Shown: positions 1 to 8,035 of the stretch, piece by piece | How positions within the stretch are numbered: the first letter of the stretch is position 1 | Layout: each line of letters begins with the position of its first letter | The notes under the pieces: generated by a model | Database searches by the model: none | What the model was told of the DNA's origin: nothing | What the model saw: the letters and a program-made list of their open reading frames with translations, nothing else | Assembly: GCA_910588505.1 (NCBI GenBank) | Contig: CAJUPQ010000045.1 | Coordinates: 1 to 27,569 of the forward strand | DNA length: 27,569 nucleotides | Direction: 5' to 3' | Source: an uncultured Hungatella sp. | Lineage (GTDB): Bacteria; Bacillota; Clostridia; Lachnospirales; Lachnospiraceae | Translations under genes and position numbers: made by a program

Positions 1-30
1 TCAGTTGTCAATTTTCAGTTAGAATCACAT
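1..30. other. Non-coding edge beyond the carB stop
   Basis: These bases follow the carB stop codon on the minus strand. Read on that strand they contain ACTGAAAATTGACAACTGA, a short AT-rich stretch with an internal repeat of ACTGA, and no continuation of the CarB reading frame: several in-frame stops follow. It may be the edge of an inserted repeat or of a contig, but too little is visible to decide. Confidence 0.4.
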
Positions 31-1311
31 TCATTGAGATTCCGAGAAGTTATAAGAAAGAAGCATCTCCCGATCCATACCGTCAAATCTGGGGCTGTGC
101 AGGTGGAACTGCCCTGTCTCCAAGGAGCGAATCCCCTTTAAAAGGCTTTCCTCAAAGGTCCTTCCCACGCTCATCACCTCCCCGGTGGCCTTCATCTGGG
201 TCCCCAGGGTATTGGCGGCGTCGGTAAATTTGTCAAAGGGAAATCTGGGCATCTTAGTCACCACATAGTCCAGGGCAGGCTCAAAAGCTGCCGGAGTATT
301 GGCGATCCGGATCTCGTCCAGGGTCATGCCTACGCTGACCTTGGCAGAAACCCGGGCGATAGGATAGCCGCTGGCCTTGGACGCCAGGGCTGAGGACCGG
401 GAAACCCTTGGGTTTACCTCGATGAGATAATACTGAAATGATCCCGGGTCCAGGGCAAACTGCACATTGCAGCCGCCCTCGATCTCCAGAGCCCGGATGA
501 TCTTTAACGCGCTGTTCCGCAGCATCTGATACTCCCTGTTGGTCAGGGTCTGGGATGGACAGACCACGATGGAGTCCCCGGTGTGGATTCCCACCGGGTC
601 CAGATTTTCCATGTTGCAAATGGTGATAGCCGTGTCGTTTTTATCCCGCATCACCTCGTACTCGATCTCCTTGTATCCCCGGATGCTCTTCTCGATCAGC
701 ACCTGACCCACAGGGGACAGCTCCAGGGCATTTTTCATAAGAGCCCTAAGCTCCTCCTCACTGTCCGCAAACCCTCCCCCGGTTCCCCCTAAGGTAAATG
801 CCGGGCGGAGCACCACCGGGTAGCCAATGGTTTTTGCCGCCCTGACGCCCTCCTCCACAGACTGGCAGACTCCCGACGGCAGCACCGGCTCCCCGAGTCT
901 CTCACACAGCTCTTTAAACAGCTCCCGGTCCTCAGCCTGCTCGATACTGCCGCTTCTCGTCCCCAGAAGTTTTACCCGGCACTCCCTCAAAACCCCTTTT
1001 CTCTCCAGCTGCACCGCCAGATTCAGCCCGGTCTGTCCTCCCATAGACGGCAGGATGGCGTCCGGCCGCTCATACCGCACGATCTTTGCCATGTACTCCA
1101 GGGTCAAAGGCTCCATGTACACCTTGTCCGCCACTGCGGTGTCCGTCATGATGGTGGCCGGGTTGGAATTGCACAGGACCACCTCATACCCCTCCTCCCT
1201 CAAAGCCAGACAGGCCTGGGTTCCGGCATAATCAAACTCCGCCGCCTGTCCGATAACAATAGGCCCGGAGCCGATCACAAGTATTTTGTGGATATCTGTT
1301 CTTTTAGGCAT
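31..1311 (-). CDS. carB: Carbamoyl-phosphate synthase large subunit, truncated after the first ATP-grasp domain
   Basis: The product is the N-terminal part of CarB, which uses ATP, bicarbonate and ammonia from CarA to make carbamoyl phosphate for pyrimidines and arginine. Visible are the N-terminal nucleotide-fold start (ILVIGSGPIVIGQAAEFDYA), SMGGQTGLNLAVQL, the glycine-rich RPAFTLGGTGGG loop, the metal/ATP segment IEVNPRVSRSSALASKASGY and ATGEVMSVGR. The protein ends at residue 426 (LLSYNFSESQ then TGA), whereas family members have about 1070 residues. The oligomerisation, carbamoyl-phosphate and allosteric domains are therefore absent, and the tail after LLSY no longer resembles CarB. The start codon overlaps the end of carA by 8 bases, so translation is probably coupled. 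Alone this fragment should not make carbamoyl phosphate. It could be a disrupted gene, an assembly break at a repeat, or half of a split enzyme; the cut inside the normal domain boundary argues against a designed split. Confidence 0.85.
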   Translation of the reverse strand: MPKRTDIHKILVIGSGPIVIGQAAEFDYAGTQACLALREEGYEVVLCNSNPATIMTDTAVADKVYMEPLTLEYMAKIVRYERPDAILPSMGGQTGLNLAVQLERKGVLRECRVKLLGTRSGSIEQAEDRELFKELCERLGEPVLPSGVCQSVEEGVRAAKTIGYPVVLRPAFTLGGTGGGFADSEEELRALMKNALELSPVGQVLIEKSIRGYKEIEYEVMRDKNDTAITICNMENLDPVGIHTGDSIVVCPSQTLTNREYQMLRNSALKIIRALEIEGGCNVQFALDPGSFQYYLIEVNPRVSRSSALASKASGYPIARVSAKVSVGMTLDEIRIANTPAAFEPALDYVVTKMPRFPFDKFTDAANTLGTQMKATGEVMSVGRTFEESLLKGIRSLETGQFHLHSPRFDGMDREMLLSYNFSESQ

Positions 1312-2404
1312 GTTTCCCCTCCTCCATCATCTCCAAAAACCGGTCAAATAAATACCCGCTGTCTAAAGGCCCCGGGGCGCTCTCCGGGTGGTACTGCACT
1401 GCCGCCACCCGGTCCCTGTGGCATTTTACGCCCTCAACCGTGTTATCCAGCAGATTCACGTGGGTAACTGTAAGCCCGGTCCCTGCCAGGCTCTCCCTGT
1501 CCACAGCGTAACTGTGGTTCTGGGACGTGATCTCGATTTTCCCTGTGGCCAGATCCTTCACCGGATGGTTGCCGCCTCTGTGACCGAATTTCAGCCGGTA
1601 CGTCCTGGCCCCGCAGGCCAAGGAGATGATCTGGTGCCCCAGACAGATGCCAAAAAGCGGATAGCGCCCCAGAAGCTTTCTCACAGTCTCCACGGTTTCT
1701 TTCGCACTCTCCGGATTTCCCGGCCCGTTGGAGATCAGGATCCCGTCCGGCCTCATAGCCTCCACCTCCTCTGCCGGAGTGTCCCACGGCGTCACCGTCA
1801 CCCTGCACCCCAGCCGGTTTAACTGTCTTAGGATTCCCCTCTTGGCGCCGCAGTCAATGACCGCCACATGGAACCGCTCTCCCTCCGCAGCCAGACAGTA
1901 GGGCTTCTTACAGCTGACCCTGGCCACCTGGTCCTGTCTCATCTCGTATCCATTTAACATCCCAAGCCCCTGATCCAAAGGCGTAGAAGCCTTTGCCACC
2001 AGGGCCTTCCTGCTGCCAAAGTCACGGATGGACCGGGTCAGCCTTCTGGTGTCAACCCCACAGATCCCGGGGATGCCATACTGCTCCATCACCTGCCCCA
2101 GACAGGCACTGCTCCTAAAATTAGAGGGCGCGTCATTGTACTCCCTCACAATCAACGCCCCCATGGAAGGGATATCAGTCTCATAATCCTCATGGGCCAT
2201 GCCATAGTTCCCTATGAGGGGATAGGTCATCACCACAGCCTGGTCCGTGTAGGAGGGGTCTGAAAGGATCTCCTGATAACCAACCATGGAAGTGTTAAAC
2301 ACGATCTCGCAGATCCTCTCCCCCTGTCCTCCAAACCCATACCCATAAAACTCCTGCCCATCTTCCAGGATCAGCTTTCTGTCAAACTCCCTCATGGCTT
2401 CCAT
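1304..2404 (-). CDS. carA: Carbamoyl-phosphate synthase small (glutaminase) subunit
   Basis: CarA hydrolyses glutamine and channels ammonia to CarB. The 366-residue length fits the family. The N-terminal CarA domain (EIVFNTSMVGYQEILSDPSY) is followed by a class I glutamine amidotransferase domain with nucleophile Cys254 in FGICLGHQI and the catalytic His339-Pro-Glu341 in QYHPESAPGP. The oxyanion region ISNGPGNP is near residue 224. The gene begins inside the 3' end of purF (23-base overlap). A GGAGG lies only three bases before this ATG, so the ATG three codons in (position 2395, MREFDRKLILEDG) is an alternative start. Its stop overlaps carB. It belongs to the glutamine-using operon that starts at glnA. 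Confidence 0.95.
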   Translation of the reverse strand: MEAMREFDRKLILEDGQEFYGYGFGGQGERICEIVFNTSMVGYQEILSDPSYTDQAVVMTYPLIGNYGMAHEDYETDIPSMGALIVREYNDAPSNFRSSACLGQVMEQYGIPGICGVDTRRLTRSIRDFGSRKALVAKASTPLDQGLGMLNGYEMRQDQVARVSCKKPYCLAAEGERFHVAVIDCGAKRGILRQLNRLGCRVTVTPWDTPAEEVEAMRPDGILISNGPGNPESAKETVETVRKLLGRYPLFGICLGHQIISLACGARTYRLKFGHRGGNHPVKDLATGKIEITSQNHSYAVDRESLAGTGLTVTHVNLLDNTVEGVKCHRDRVAAVQYHPESAPGPLDSGYLFDRFLEMMEEGKHA

Positions 2405-3818
2405 TTACCTCCGACAATCTCTTCTCAAACCGGTCCTTTCGCACATCCCCGCAGATCTTTGTGGGATATTGCCCTTCAAAGCAGGCACTGCAGTAGCCAC
2501 ATTCCCCGGCCAGCTCGCCCAGCCGCTCTGTGGGCAGATACCCCAGGCTGTCGGCCCCGATGATCTTGGCTGTCTCCTCCACGGTGTGTCGCCACGCGAT
2601 CAAATGCTCTTTGGAGTCAATATCCGTCCCGTAATAGCAGGGATAGAGAAACGGCGGCGACGAGATCCGCATATGGATCTCACTGGCCCCTGCCTCCCGC
2701 AAAAGTCCCACGATCCGCCCGCTGGTGGTGCCTCTGACAATGGAGTCGTCGATCAAAACCACCCGCTTTCCCCTGACGCTGCTCTCCACGGCAGCCAGCT
2801 TTCTCCTGACCAGATCCCCCCTTGCGCTCTGCCCCGGGGCGATAAACGTCCTGCCGATATATCGGTTCTTTATAAGCCCCATCCCATAGGGGATCCCCGA
2901 CTCCGCGGCAAATCCCAGGGCCGCGTCCAGCCCCGAGTCCGGCACCCCGATGACCATATCCGCGTCCGCCGGATGCTCCTTTGCCAGGATCCTCCCCGCC
3001 CGCACCCTGGCATCGTGAACCGACACCCCGTCTATGACCGAATCGGGCCTTGCAAAATATATGTACTCAAACACACACAGCCGTTTCTCTCTTGTGTGGC
3101 AGTGTTCTCTCCGGGAAACCACTCCCTCCGGCCCGAATACCAGGATCTCCCCCGGCTCCACGTCCCTCACAAAGGAAGCGCCCACAGCCGTTAGGGCACA
3201 GCTCTCCGAGGCCGCCACCCAGGTCCCGTCCTCCATCTGCCCAACACACAGAGGCCGAAACCCATAGGGGTCCCTGGCGCAGATCAGTTTCCGGGAGGAC
3301 ATAAGGACTAGGGAGTAGGCGCCGTCTAACCGGTTCATGGCCCGGCTTACGGCATCTTCGATAGATGGAGCTTTAAGCCGCTCCTGAGTGATGATGTAGG
3401 CAATGGTCTCCGTGTCGCTTGTGGTGTGGAAGATCGCCCCGGCCAGCTCCAGGTCATCCCTCAGCTTTCCCCCGTTGCTTAAATTCCCGTTGTGGGCAAG
3501 GGCCATTTTCCCCTTCTGATGATTTACCTCAATGGGCTGGCAGTTGTTCCGGCTGGAACTTCCCGTGGTCCCGTAGCGCACATGGCCCACTGCCATAGTC
3601 CCCCTGGGAAGCCCCTCTAAAACATGGTCGGAGAATACCTCCCCCACCAGCCCCAGATCCTTGTGGGAGGAGAACACCCCGTCGTCATTTACCACGATGC
3701 CGCAGCTCTCCTGCCCCCGGTGCTGCAGGGCATAAAGCCCATAGTAGGCAAGCCACGCCACGTCAGACACCCCGGGGGTTCTGACCCCGAAAACTCCGCA
3801 CTCCTCATGCAAACTCAT
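2382..3818 (-). CDS. purF: Amidophosphoribosyltransferase
   Basis: This enzyme catalyses the first committed step of purine synthesis, PRPP plus glutamine to 5-phosphoribosylamine. The 478-residue protein has a six-residue propeptide before Cys7, the expected N-terminal nucleophile of the Ntn glutaminase domain (CGVFGV, then LQHRGQESCGI and GHVRYGTTG). The PRPP-binding loop VVLIDDSIVRGTT is at 353-365. Cys248, Cys394, Cys443 and Cys446 (GYCSACF) are placed like the 4Fe-4S ligands of the Bacillus-type enzyme, which is an inference from position. Its ATG overlaps the pyrG stop in an ATGA, and its 3' end overlaps carA. Its location in a glutamine operon rather than a pur operon suggests control by nitrogen or glutamine supply. 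Confidence 0.96.
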   Translation of the reverse strand: MSLHEECGVFGVRTPGVSDVAWLAYYGLYALQHRGQESCGIVVNDDGVFSSHKDLGLVGEVFSDHVLEGLPRGTMAVGHVRYGTTGSSSRNNCQPIEVNHQKGKMALAHNGNLSNGGKLRDDLELAGAIFHTTSDTETIAYIITQERLKAPSIEDAVSRAMNRLDGAYSLVLMSSRKLICARDPYGFRPLCVGQMEDGTWVAASESCALTAVGASFVRDVEPGEILVFGPEGVVSRREHCHTREKRLCVFEYIYFARPDSVIDGVSVHDARVRAGRILAKEHPADADMVIGVPDSGLDAALGFAAESGIPYGMGLIKNRYIGRTFIAPGQSARGDLVRRKLAAVESSVRGKRVVLIDDSIVRGTTSGRIVGLLREAGASEIHMRISSPPFLYPCYYGTDIDSKEHLIAWRHTVEETAKIIGADSLGYLPTERLGELAGECGYCSACFEGQYPTKICGDVRKDRFEKRLSEVNGSHEGV

Positions 3819-5428
3819 TGCGCCCCTCCCAAAGAAAACTCTTTTGCCGCCTGGATAAACCCCTGAAACAGGGGATGGGGATGGTTGGGCCGGCTTTTAA
3901 ACTCAGGGTGGTACTGAACCCCCACAAAAAACGGCCTGTCCCCCAGCTCCACGGTCTCCACCAGCCTGCCGTCCGGCGAAGTCCCGCTTACCACAAGCCC
4001 ATGGGCTTCAAGAATTTTCCGGTAATCATTGTTAAATTCATACCGGTGCCGGTGCCTCTCGCTGATCAGCGTTTTGCCATAGCACCGCTCCATGACGGTT
4101 CCCTCTTTTATGACGCAGGGACAGGCCCCCAGCCGCAGGGTCCCGCCCTTGTCAATATCGCCGCTCTGCCCTGGCATAAAGTCAATCACCTTACACCTGC
4201 AAAGCTCGTCAAACTCCCCGGAATCAGCCTCACAGAGCCCGGCCACATGTCTGGCAAACTCGATCACCGCCACCTGCATCCCCAGACAGATGCCCAGAAA
4301 AGGAAGCTTCTTCTCCCGGGCCGTCTTCACCGCCAGGATCATTCCCTCCACCCCACGGCTGCCAAACCCTCCCGGAACCAAAATACCGTCAAGGCCCGAA
4401 AGTCTCTCCCCGCGGTTGTCCTCTGTCAGCTCCTCCGAATCGATCCAGTGGATACAGACCTTAGACCGGCAGTAAAATCCCCCGTGGCGCAGAGCCTCCG
4501 CCACAGAAAGGTAGGCGTCATGAAGCCCCACATACTTGCCCACAAGGCCGATATGCACCTTCCCTGTACATGCCTTGCTCTGCTCCACCATGTCCCGCCA
4601 CCCGTCCAGGTCAGGCTCCGGGGCCTCAATGCCCAGCTCTCTGCACACCACCCCGGAAAATCCCGACTGTTCCAGCATCAGCGGCGCCTCGTACAGGTTG
4701 GGAATCGTAAGATTTTCAATGACACAGTCCGGCTTTACATTGCAAAACAGGGATATCTTTTTAAATATCCCTTCCTCCAAAGGCCGGTCGCACCGCAGGA
4801 TAATCATATCCGGATGGATGCCCATCCCCTGCAGCTCCTTTACCGAGTGCTGGGTGGGCTTTGATTTGTGTTCGTCGGACCCTTTAAGGTACGGCACCAG
4901 AGTCACATGGATAAACAGGCTGTTCTCCCGCCCTGCCTCCAGGGAGATCTGCCGCACCGCCTCGATAAAGGGCTGGGACTCCATGTCCCCGATGGTTCCT
5001 CCGATCTCTGTGATCACCACGTCCGCCCCGGTCTTTTTCGCCACCCGGTACACAAACTCTTTTATCTCATTGGTGATGTGGGGGATCACCTGGACTGTGG
5101 AACCCAGATACTCCCCCCGCCGCTCCTTGTTCAGCACATTCCAGTAAACCTTCCCTGTGGTTAAGTTGGAATACTGATTCAGATCCTCGTCAATAAACCG
5201 CTCATAGTGGCCCAGGTCCAGATCCGTCTCCGTGCCGTCCTCGGTCACATACACTTCCCCGTGCTGATAGGGACTCATGGTCCCAGGGTCCACATTGATG
5301 TAGGGGTCCAGCTTCTGGGCCGCCACCTTAAGCCCTCTGGCTTTTAAAAGGCGGCCCAGGGAAGCGGCTGTGATCCCCTTGCCAAGACCGGAGACCACGC
5401 CTCCGGTCACAAAGATGTATTTTGCCAT
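3815..5428 (-). CDS. pyrG: CTP synthase
   Basis: PyrG converts UTP to CTP with ATP and glutamine nitrogen. The 537-residue protein starts with the family-typical MAKYIFVTGGVVSGLGKG. An upstream in-frame extension from 5473 lies inside glnA and is not needed. The synthetase domain (GETEIGGTIGD-like segment EIGGTIGDMESQPF near 141) is followed by a class I amidotransferase domain with Cys381 in FLGICLGMQ and His507-Pro-Glu509 in VQYHPEF. The ATG shares one base with the glnA stop (TGATG), and the pyrG stop overlaps the purF start (ATGA), so the three genes are translationally coupled. Confidence 0.96.
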   Translation of the reverse strand: MAKYIFVTGGVVSGLGKGITAASLGRLLKARGLKVAAQKLDPYINVDPGTMSPYQHGEVYVTEDGTETDLDLGHYERFIDEDLNQYSNLTTGKVYWNVLNKERRGEYLGSTVQVIPHITNEIKEFVYRVAKKTGADVVITEIGGTIGDMESQPFIEAVRQISLEAGRENSLFIHVTLVPYLKGSDEHKSKPTQHSVKELQGMGIHPDMIILRCDRPLEEGIFKKISLFCNVKPDCVIENLTIPNLYEAPLMLEQSGFSGVVCRELGIEAPEPDLDGWRDMVEQSKACTGKVHIGLVGKYVGLHDAYLSVAEALRHGGFYCRSKVCIHWIDSEELTEDNRGERLSGLDGILVPGGFGSRGVEGMILAVKTAREKKLPFLGICLGMQVAVIEFARHVAGLCEADSGEFDELCRCKVIDFMPGQSGDIDKGGTLRLGACPCVIKEGTVMERCYGKTLISERHRHRYEFNNDYRKILEAHGLVVSGTSPDGRLVETVELGDRPFFVGVQYHPEFKSRPNHPHPLFQGFIQAAKEFSLGGAQ

Positions 5429-7524
5429 CACCTCACCCCAAACAACAGATCCCCATAACTTGGATAAGGCCAATACTTCTTTGCCGTAACCTGTTCCGCC
5501 TCATCACACACACTCCGGAGATCCTCCATAGTATTTAACACAACATCACGGATAAACTCGCTCTGCCCGATCACATCCCCGATTTCCTGTAAGGACGCAA
5601 CTACCTCCTCCAGCTTCCCGGCTCTCTCTGCGATGCCGTCTGTCAGCTCTGACAGTTTTCTCACCAGCCCGCTCTCATACCTGCAGGCCAGATTCTCGTC
5701 CACCGCCCTCTTTGCCGCGGCTGTCCTGGCCACCTCATAGGCATAGGCTTCCACAGCGGGGAGAATGTCTGTCTTTGCCATATCCACCATGGTGTTGGCC
5801 TCGATCAATACGGTCTTGCAGTAATTATCCAGCATGATCTCGCATCTGGACTTTAGCTCCGCCTCCGAGAACACCTTGTGGCCTGTAAGCATATCCACGT
5901 TCTTTTGATCCAGCAGATGGGGCATACAGTCCGGCGTGGTCCGATCATTCAAAAGGCCTCTGTTTTCCACAGCCTCTTTGATCCAGGCCTCGTCATACCC
6001 GTTTCCGTTAAAGATGATCTTTTTGTGATCCTTGATGGTCTTGCGGATCATCTCGTGAAGGGTTGACTCAAAATCCTCCGCCCCCTCCAGCCGGTCCGCG
6101 TAGATCTTTAAGCTCTCCGCAACCGCGCTGTTGAGCATCATGTTGGCGCAGGCAATGCTGTTGGAAGACCCCAGCATGCGGAACTCAAATTTATTGCCCG
6201 TAAACGCGAAGGGCGACGTGCGGTTTCTGTCTGTGGTGTCCCGGTTAAACTTGGGAAGCACATCCACCCCCAGCTTCATCTGGGTCTTAGCCGTTCCCCG
6301 GTAGGGCTTTCCCGTCTCAATAGCCTCCAGGACATCGTTTAACTCCTCCCCCAGGAACATGGACACTACCGCAGGCGGAGCCTCATTGGCCCCCAGCCGG
6401 TGGTCATTGCCCGCCGTGGCCACAGACAGGCGCAGCAGATCCTGATAATCATCCACAGCCTTGATAACCGCGCACAGAAACAGCAAGAACTGGGCGTTCT
6501 CATAGGGCGTATCCCCAGGCGAGAGAAGATTCACTCCGGTGTCCGTGGCCAGGGACCAGTTGTTGTGCTTGCCGCTGCCATTGACCCCGGCAAACGGCTT
6601 CTCATGAAGCAGACACACCAACCCGTGCCTTGAGGCTACCTTCTGCATGATCTCCATAGTCAGCTGGTTCTGATCCGTGGCTATATTAGTGGTGGTGTAG
6701 ATGGGGGCAAGCTCGTGCTGAGCCGGAGCCACCTCATTGTGCTCCGTCTTGGCAAGGATCCCCAGCTTCCACAGCTCTTCATTTAACTCCTCCATGTAAG
6801 CCGCGACTCTTGGCTTGATGACCCCAAAATAGTGGTCATCCATCTCCTGGCCCTTAGGCGGCTTAGCCCCAAACAGGGTCCGCCCCGTAAACTTAAGATC
6901 CGGTCTCTTGTCGTACATCTCTTTTGTGATCAGAAAATACTCCTGCTCAGGCCCCACACAGGTGCGGACACATTTCACACCCTTATTCCCAAAGAGCCGC
7001 AAGATCCGCATGGCCTGCTTATTCAGCGCCTCCATGGACCGCAGAAGAGGCGTCTTTTTATCCAGGGCCTCCCCGCCATAAGAGCAGAACGCCGTGGGAA
7101 TACACAGGGTCTTTCCCTTGATAAACGCGTAGGAGGTAGGATCCCATGCCGTGTACCCTCTGGCCTCAAAGGTGGCCCGCAGCCCTCCCGACGGGAACGA
7201 GGAAGCATCCGGTTCCCCCTTGATCAGCTCTTTGCCGGAAAACTCCATGATAACGCCTCCGTCAGGGGAGGGGGAGATAAAGCTGTCGTGCTTCTCCGCC
7301 GTGATTCCGGTCAAAGGCTGGAACCAGTGGGTGTAATGGGTAGCTCCCCGCGCCACGGCCCAGTCCTTCATGGCAGATGCCACCGCGTTGGCAACGCCGA
7401 TATCCAGCTTGGCTCCCTGGTCAATGGTCTTTCTCAAAGATCTGTACACTCCCGCCGAAAGACTGGCTTTCATCACCCTGTCGTCAAATACCATGCTTCC
7501 AAAATATCCTGATACATCCTGCAT
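5428..7524 (-). CDS. glnA: Glutamine synthetase type III (GSIII)
   Basis: Makes glutamine from glutamate, ammonia and ATP in the cytoplasm. The 698-residue length and signature segments are those of the large GSIII (GlnN) family: GPEQEYFLI near 190, EKPFAGVNGSGKHNNWS around 310, and NRTSPFAFTGNKFEFRMLGS near 440. The start follows a clear AGGAGG with eight-base spacing. It is the first gene of an operon whose later genes, pyrG, purF and carA, all consume the glutamine it makes. A strong promoter lies about 220 bases upstream of the start, and the roughly 210-base leader has tandem terminator-like hairpins, so expression is probably set by antitermination. GSIII genes also go by glnN. Confidence 0.95.
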   Translation of the reverse strand: MQDVSGYFGSMVFDDRVMKASLSAGVYRSLRKTIDQGAKLDIGVANAVASAMKDWAVARGATHYTHWFQPLTGITAEKHDSFISPSPDGGVIMEFSGKELIKGEPDASSFPSGGLRATFEARGYTAWDPTSYAFIKGKTLCIPTAFCSYGGEALDKKTPLLRSMEALNKQAMRILRLFGNKGVKCVRTCVGPEQEYFLITKEMYDKRPDLKFTGRTLFGAKPPKGQEMDDHYFGVIKPRVAAYMEELNEELWKLGILAKTEHNEVAPAQHELAPIYTTTNIATDQNQLTMEIMQKVASRHGLVCLLHEKPFAGVNGSGKHNNWSLATDTGVNLLSPGDTPYENAQFLLFLCAVIKAVDDYQDLLRLSVATAGNDHRLGANEAPPAVVSMFLGEELNDVLEAIETGKPYRGTAKTQMKLGVDVLPKFNRDTTDRNRTSPFAFTGNKFEFRMLGSSNSIACANMMLNSAVAESLKIYADRLEGAEDFESTLHEMIRKTIKDHKKIIFNGNGYDEAWIKEAVENRGLLNDRTTPDCMPHLLDQKNVDMLTGHKVFSEAELKSRCEIMLDNYCKTVLIEANTMVDMAKTDILPAVEAYAYEVARTAAAKRAVDENLACRYESGLVRKLSELTDGIAERAGKLEEVVASLQEIGDVIGQSEFIRDVVLNTMEDLRSVCDEAEQVTAKKYWPYPSYGDLLFGVR

Positions 7525-7607
7525 AATCTCTTCCTCCTCACCATCCTGTTAGGGTTTTCCCGCCCCAAAAAGCCGCCGCGGCGCGGGTCTGAACAAAAGG
7601 TTGAATT

Positions 7608-7668
7608 AAAAAAGGCAGGGAGATCTCTCATGCGAAGGGGATACATGAAAGACATCCTTGCCTTTTTT
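7608..7668 (-). terminator. Second leader terminator hairpin of the glnA operon
   Basis: AAAAAAGGCA (7659-7668) pairs with TGCCTTTTTT (7608-7617), with a further imperfect stem around TCTTTCATG/CATGAGAGA inside. Its 5' arm overlaps the second hexaloop hairpin (7648-7665), repeating the logic of the first unit. Confidence 0.65.
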
Positions 7669-7683
7669 ATTCTTATCTGTCCC

Positions 7684-7725
7684 AAAAAAAGAGAGCGTCT
7701 CCGAGTCTGTGACTCAAAGACGCCC
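7684..7725 (-). terminator. First leader terminator hairpin of the glnA operon
   Basis: GGGCGTCT (7718-7725) pairs with AGACGCTC (7693-7700), with an inner GAGTC/GACTC stem, followed by seven T residues on the minus strand. The 5' arm overlaps the first hexaloop hairpin (7716-7733), so that hairpin would act as an antiterminator. Confidence 0.7.
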
Positions 7726-7742
7726 TTGCCTTTTCGTTGCGA

Positions 7743-7771
7743 ATTATAAACCTTTAGGAAGGATTTGTCAA
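7743..7771 (-). promoter_or_regulatory. Promoter of the glnA operon
   Basis: On the minus strand TTGACA (7766-7771) and TATAAT (7743-7748) are separated by exactly 17 bases: both hexamers match the sigma-A consensus fully. Such a strong promoter in front of an attenuator leader fits control after initiation. Confidence 0.85.
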
Positions 7772-7788
7772 GTGTTTTTAAGTATATA

Positions 7789-7878
7789 ATTGAGTGAGCA
7801 AAGTCGGCGTTAGTCGCAAAGCCAGACAGAGAAGGAGAGATGTCCCGTCCCTCCCTGGCATCACGACAATCCTAGCCT
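7789..7878 (+). repeat. Intergenic repeat, copy A
   Basis: Member of the AGTGAGCAAA repeat family. It starts TTGAGTGAGCAAAG and carries GCCAGACAGAGAAGGAGAG then TGTCCCGTC, closely matching copies D and F. The right arm (7857-7877, GGCATCACGACAATCCTAGCC) is a degraded version of the inverted arm seen in copy D. It sits between the glnA promoter and the 3' end of the DUF2812 gene. The rest of this gap up to 8035 holds only a possible weak terminator. Confidence 0.7.
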
Positions 7879-7981
7879 CCATGCATAGTTAACCACCCTT
7901 TGCAGATATTTCATGCCCTTACAAAAGAGCAAAGAAACCTGTATCTTAAGCAGGAACAGATGTTTGCCAAAAGCAATACCA

Positions 7982-8011
7982 GAAAAGGGGGGGCGGATCA
8001 TCTCCCTTTTC
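7982..8011 (-). terminator. Possible weak terminator of padR-DUF2812
   Basis: On the minus strand GAAAAGGG (8004-8011) pairs with CCCTTTTC (7982-7989) 24 bases after the DUF2812 stop. There is no long T run after the stem, so this is a weak call. Confidence 0.35.
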
Positions 8012-8035
8012 GGCAGAAGTTCCCATCCTATCTTT

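Larger units (their letters stand above)
7525..7736 (-). promoter_or_regulatory. glnA operon leader with tandem antiterminator/terminator units
   Basis: Read on the minus strand, the leader contains two copies of a motif (7716-7733 and 7648-7665), each AAAGGC, a six-base loop, GTCTTT. The loops are AAGGGC and AAGGAT, both with A at position 1 and G at position 4, as in RNA targets of ANTAR proteins. Each hexaloop hairpin shares bases with a following terminator-like stem, so the two forms exclude each other. A third GC-rich stretch (7570-7589 region) ahead of TTTTT may be another weak hairpin. The predicted start of transcription is about 7736. Which protein or ligand acts here is not visible; no ANTAR gene lies in the window. 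Confidence 0.65.

Noticed and set aside
3818..4864. Long plus-strand open frame opposite pyrG (348 codons)
   Set aside because: It is antisense to a clearly conserved pyrG, has no ribosome-binding site, and its translation is Pro/His/Leu-rich with no domain; a shadow of GC-biased codons.
7473..7685. Small minus-strand frame overlapping the glnA leader and start
   Set aside because: It runs through both the second terminator hairpin and the glnA start in another frame, and has no suitable ribosome-binding site; not a credible leader peptide.
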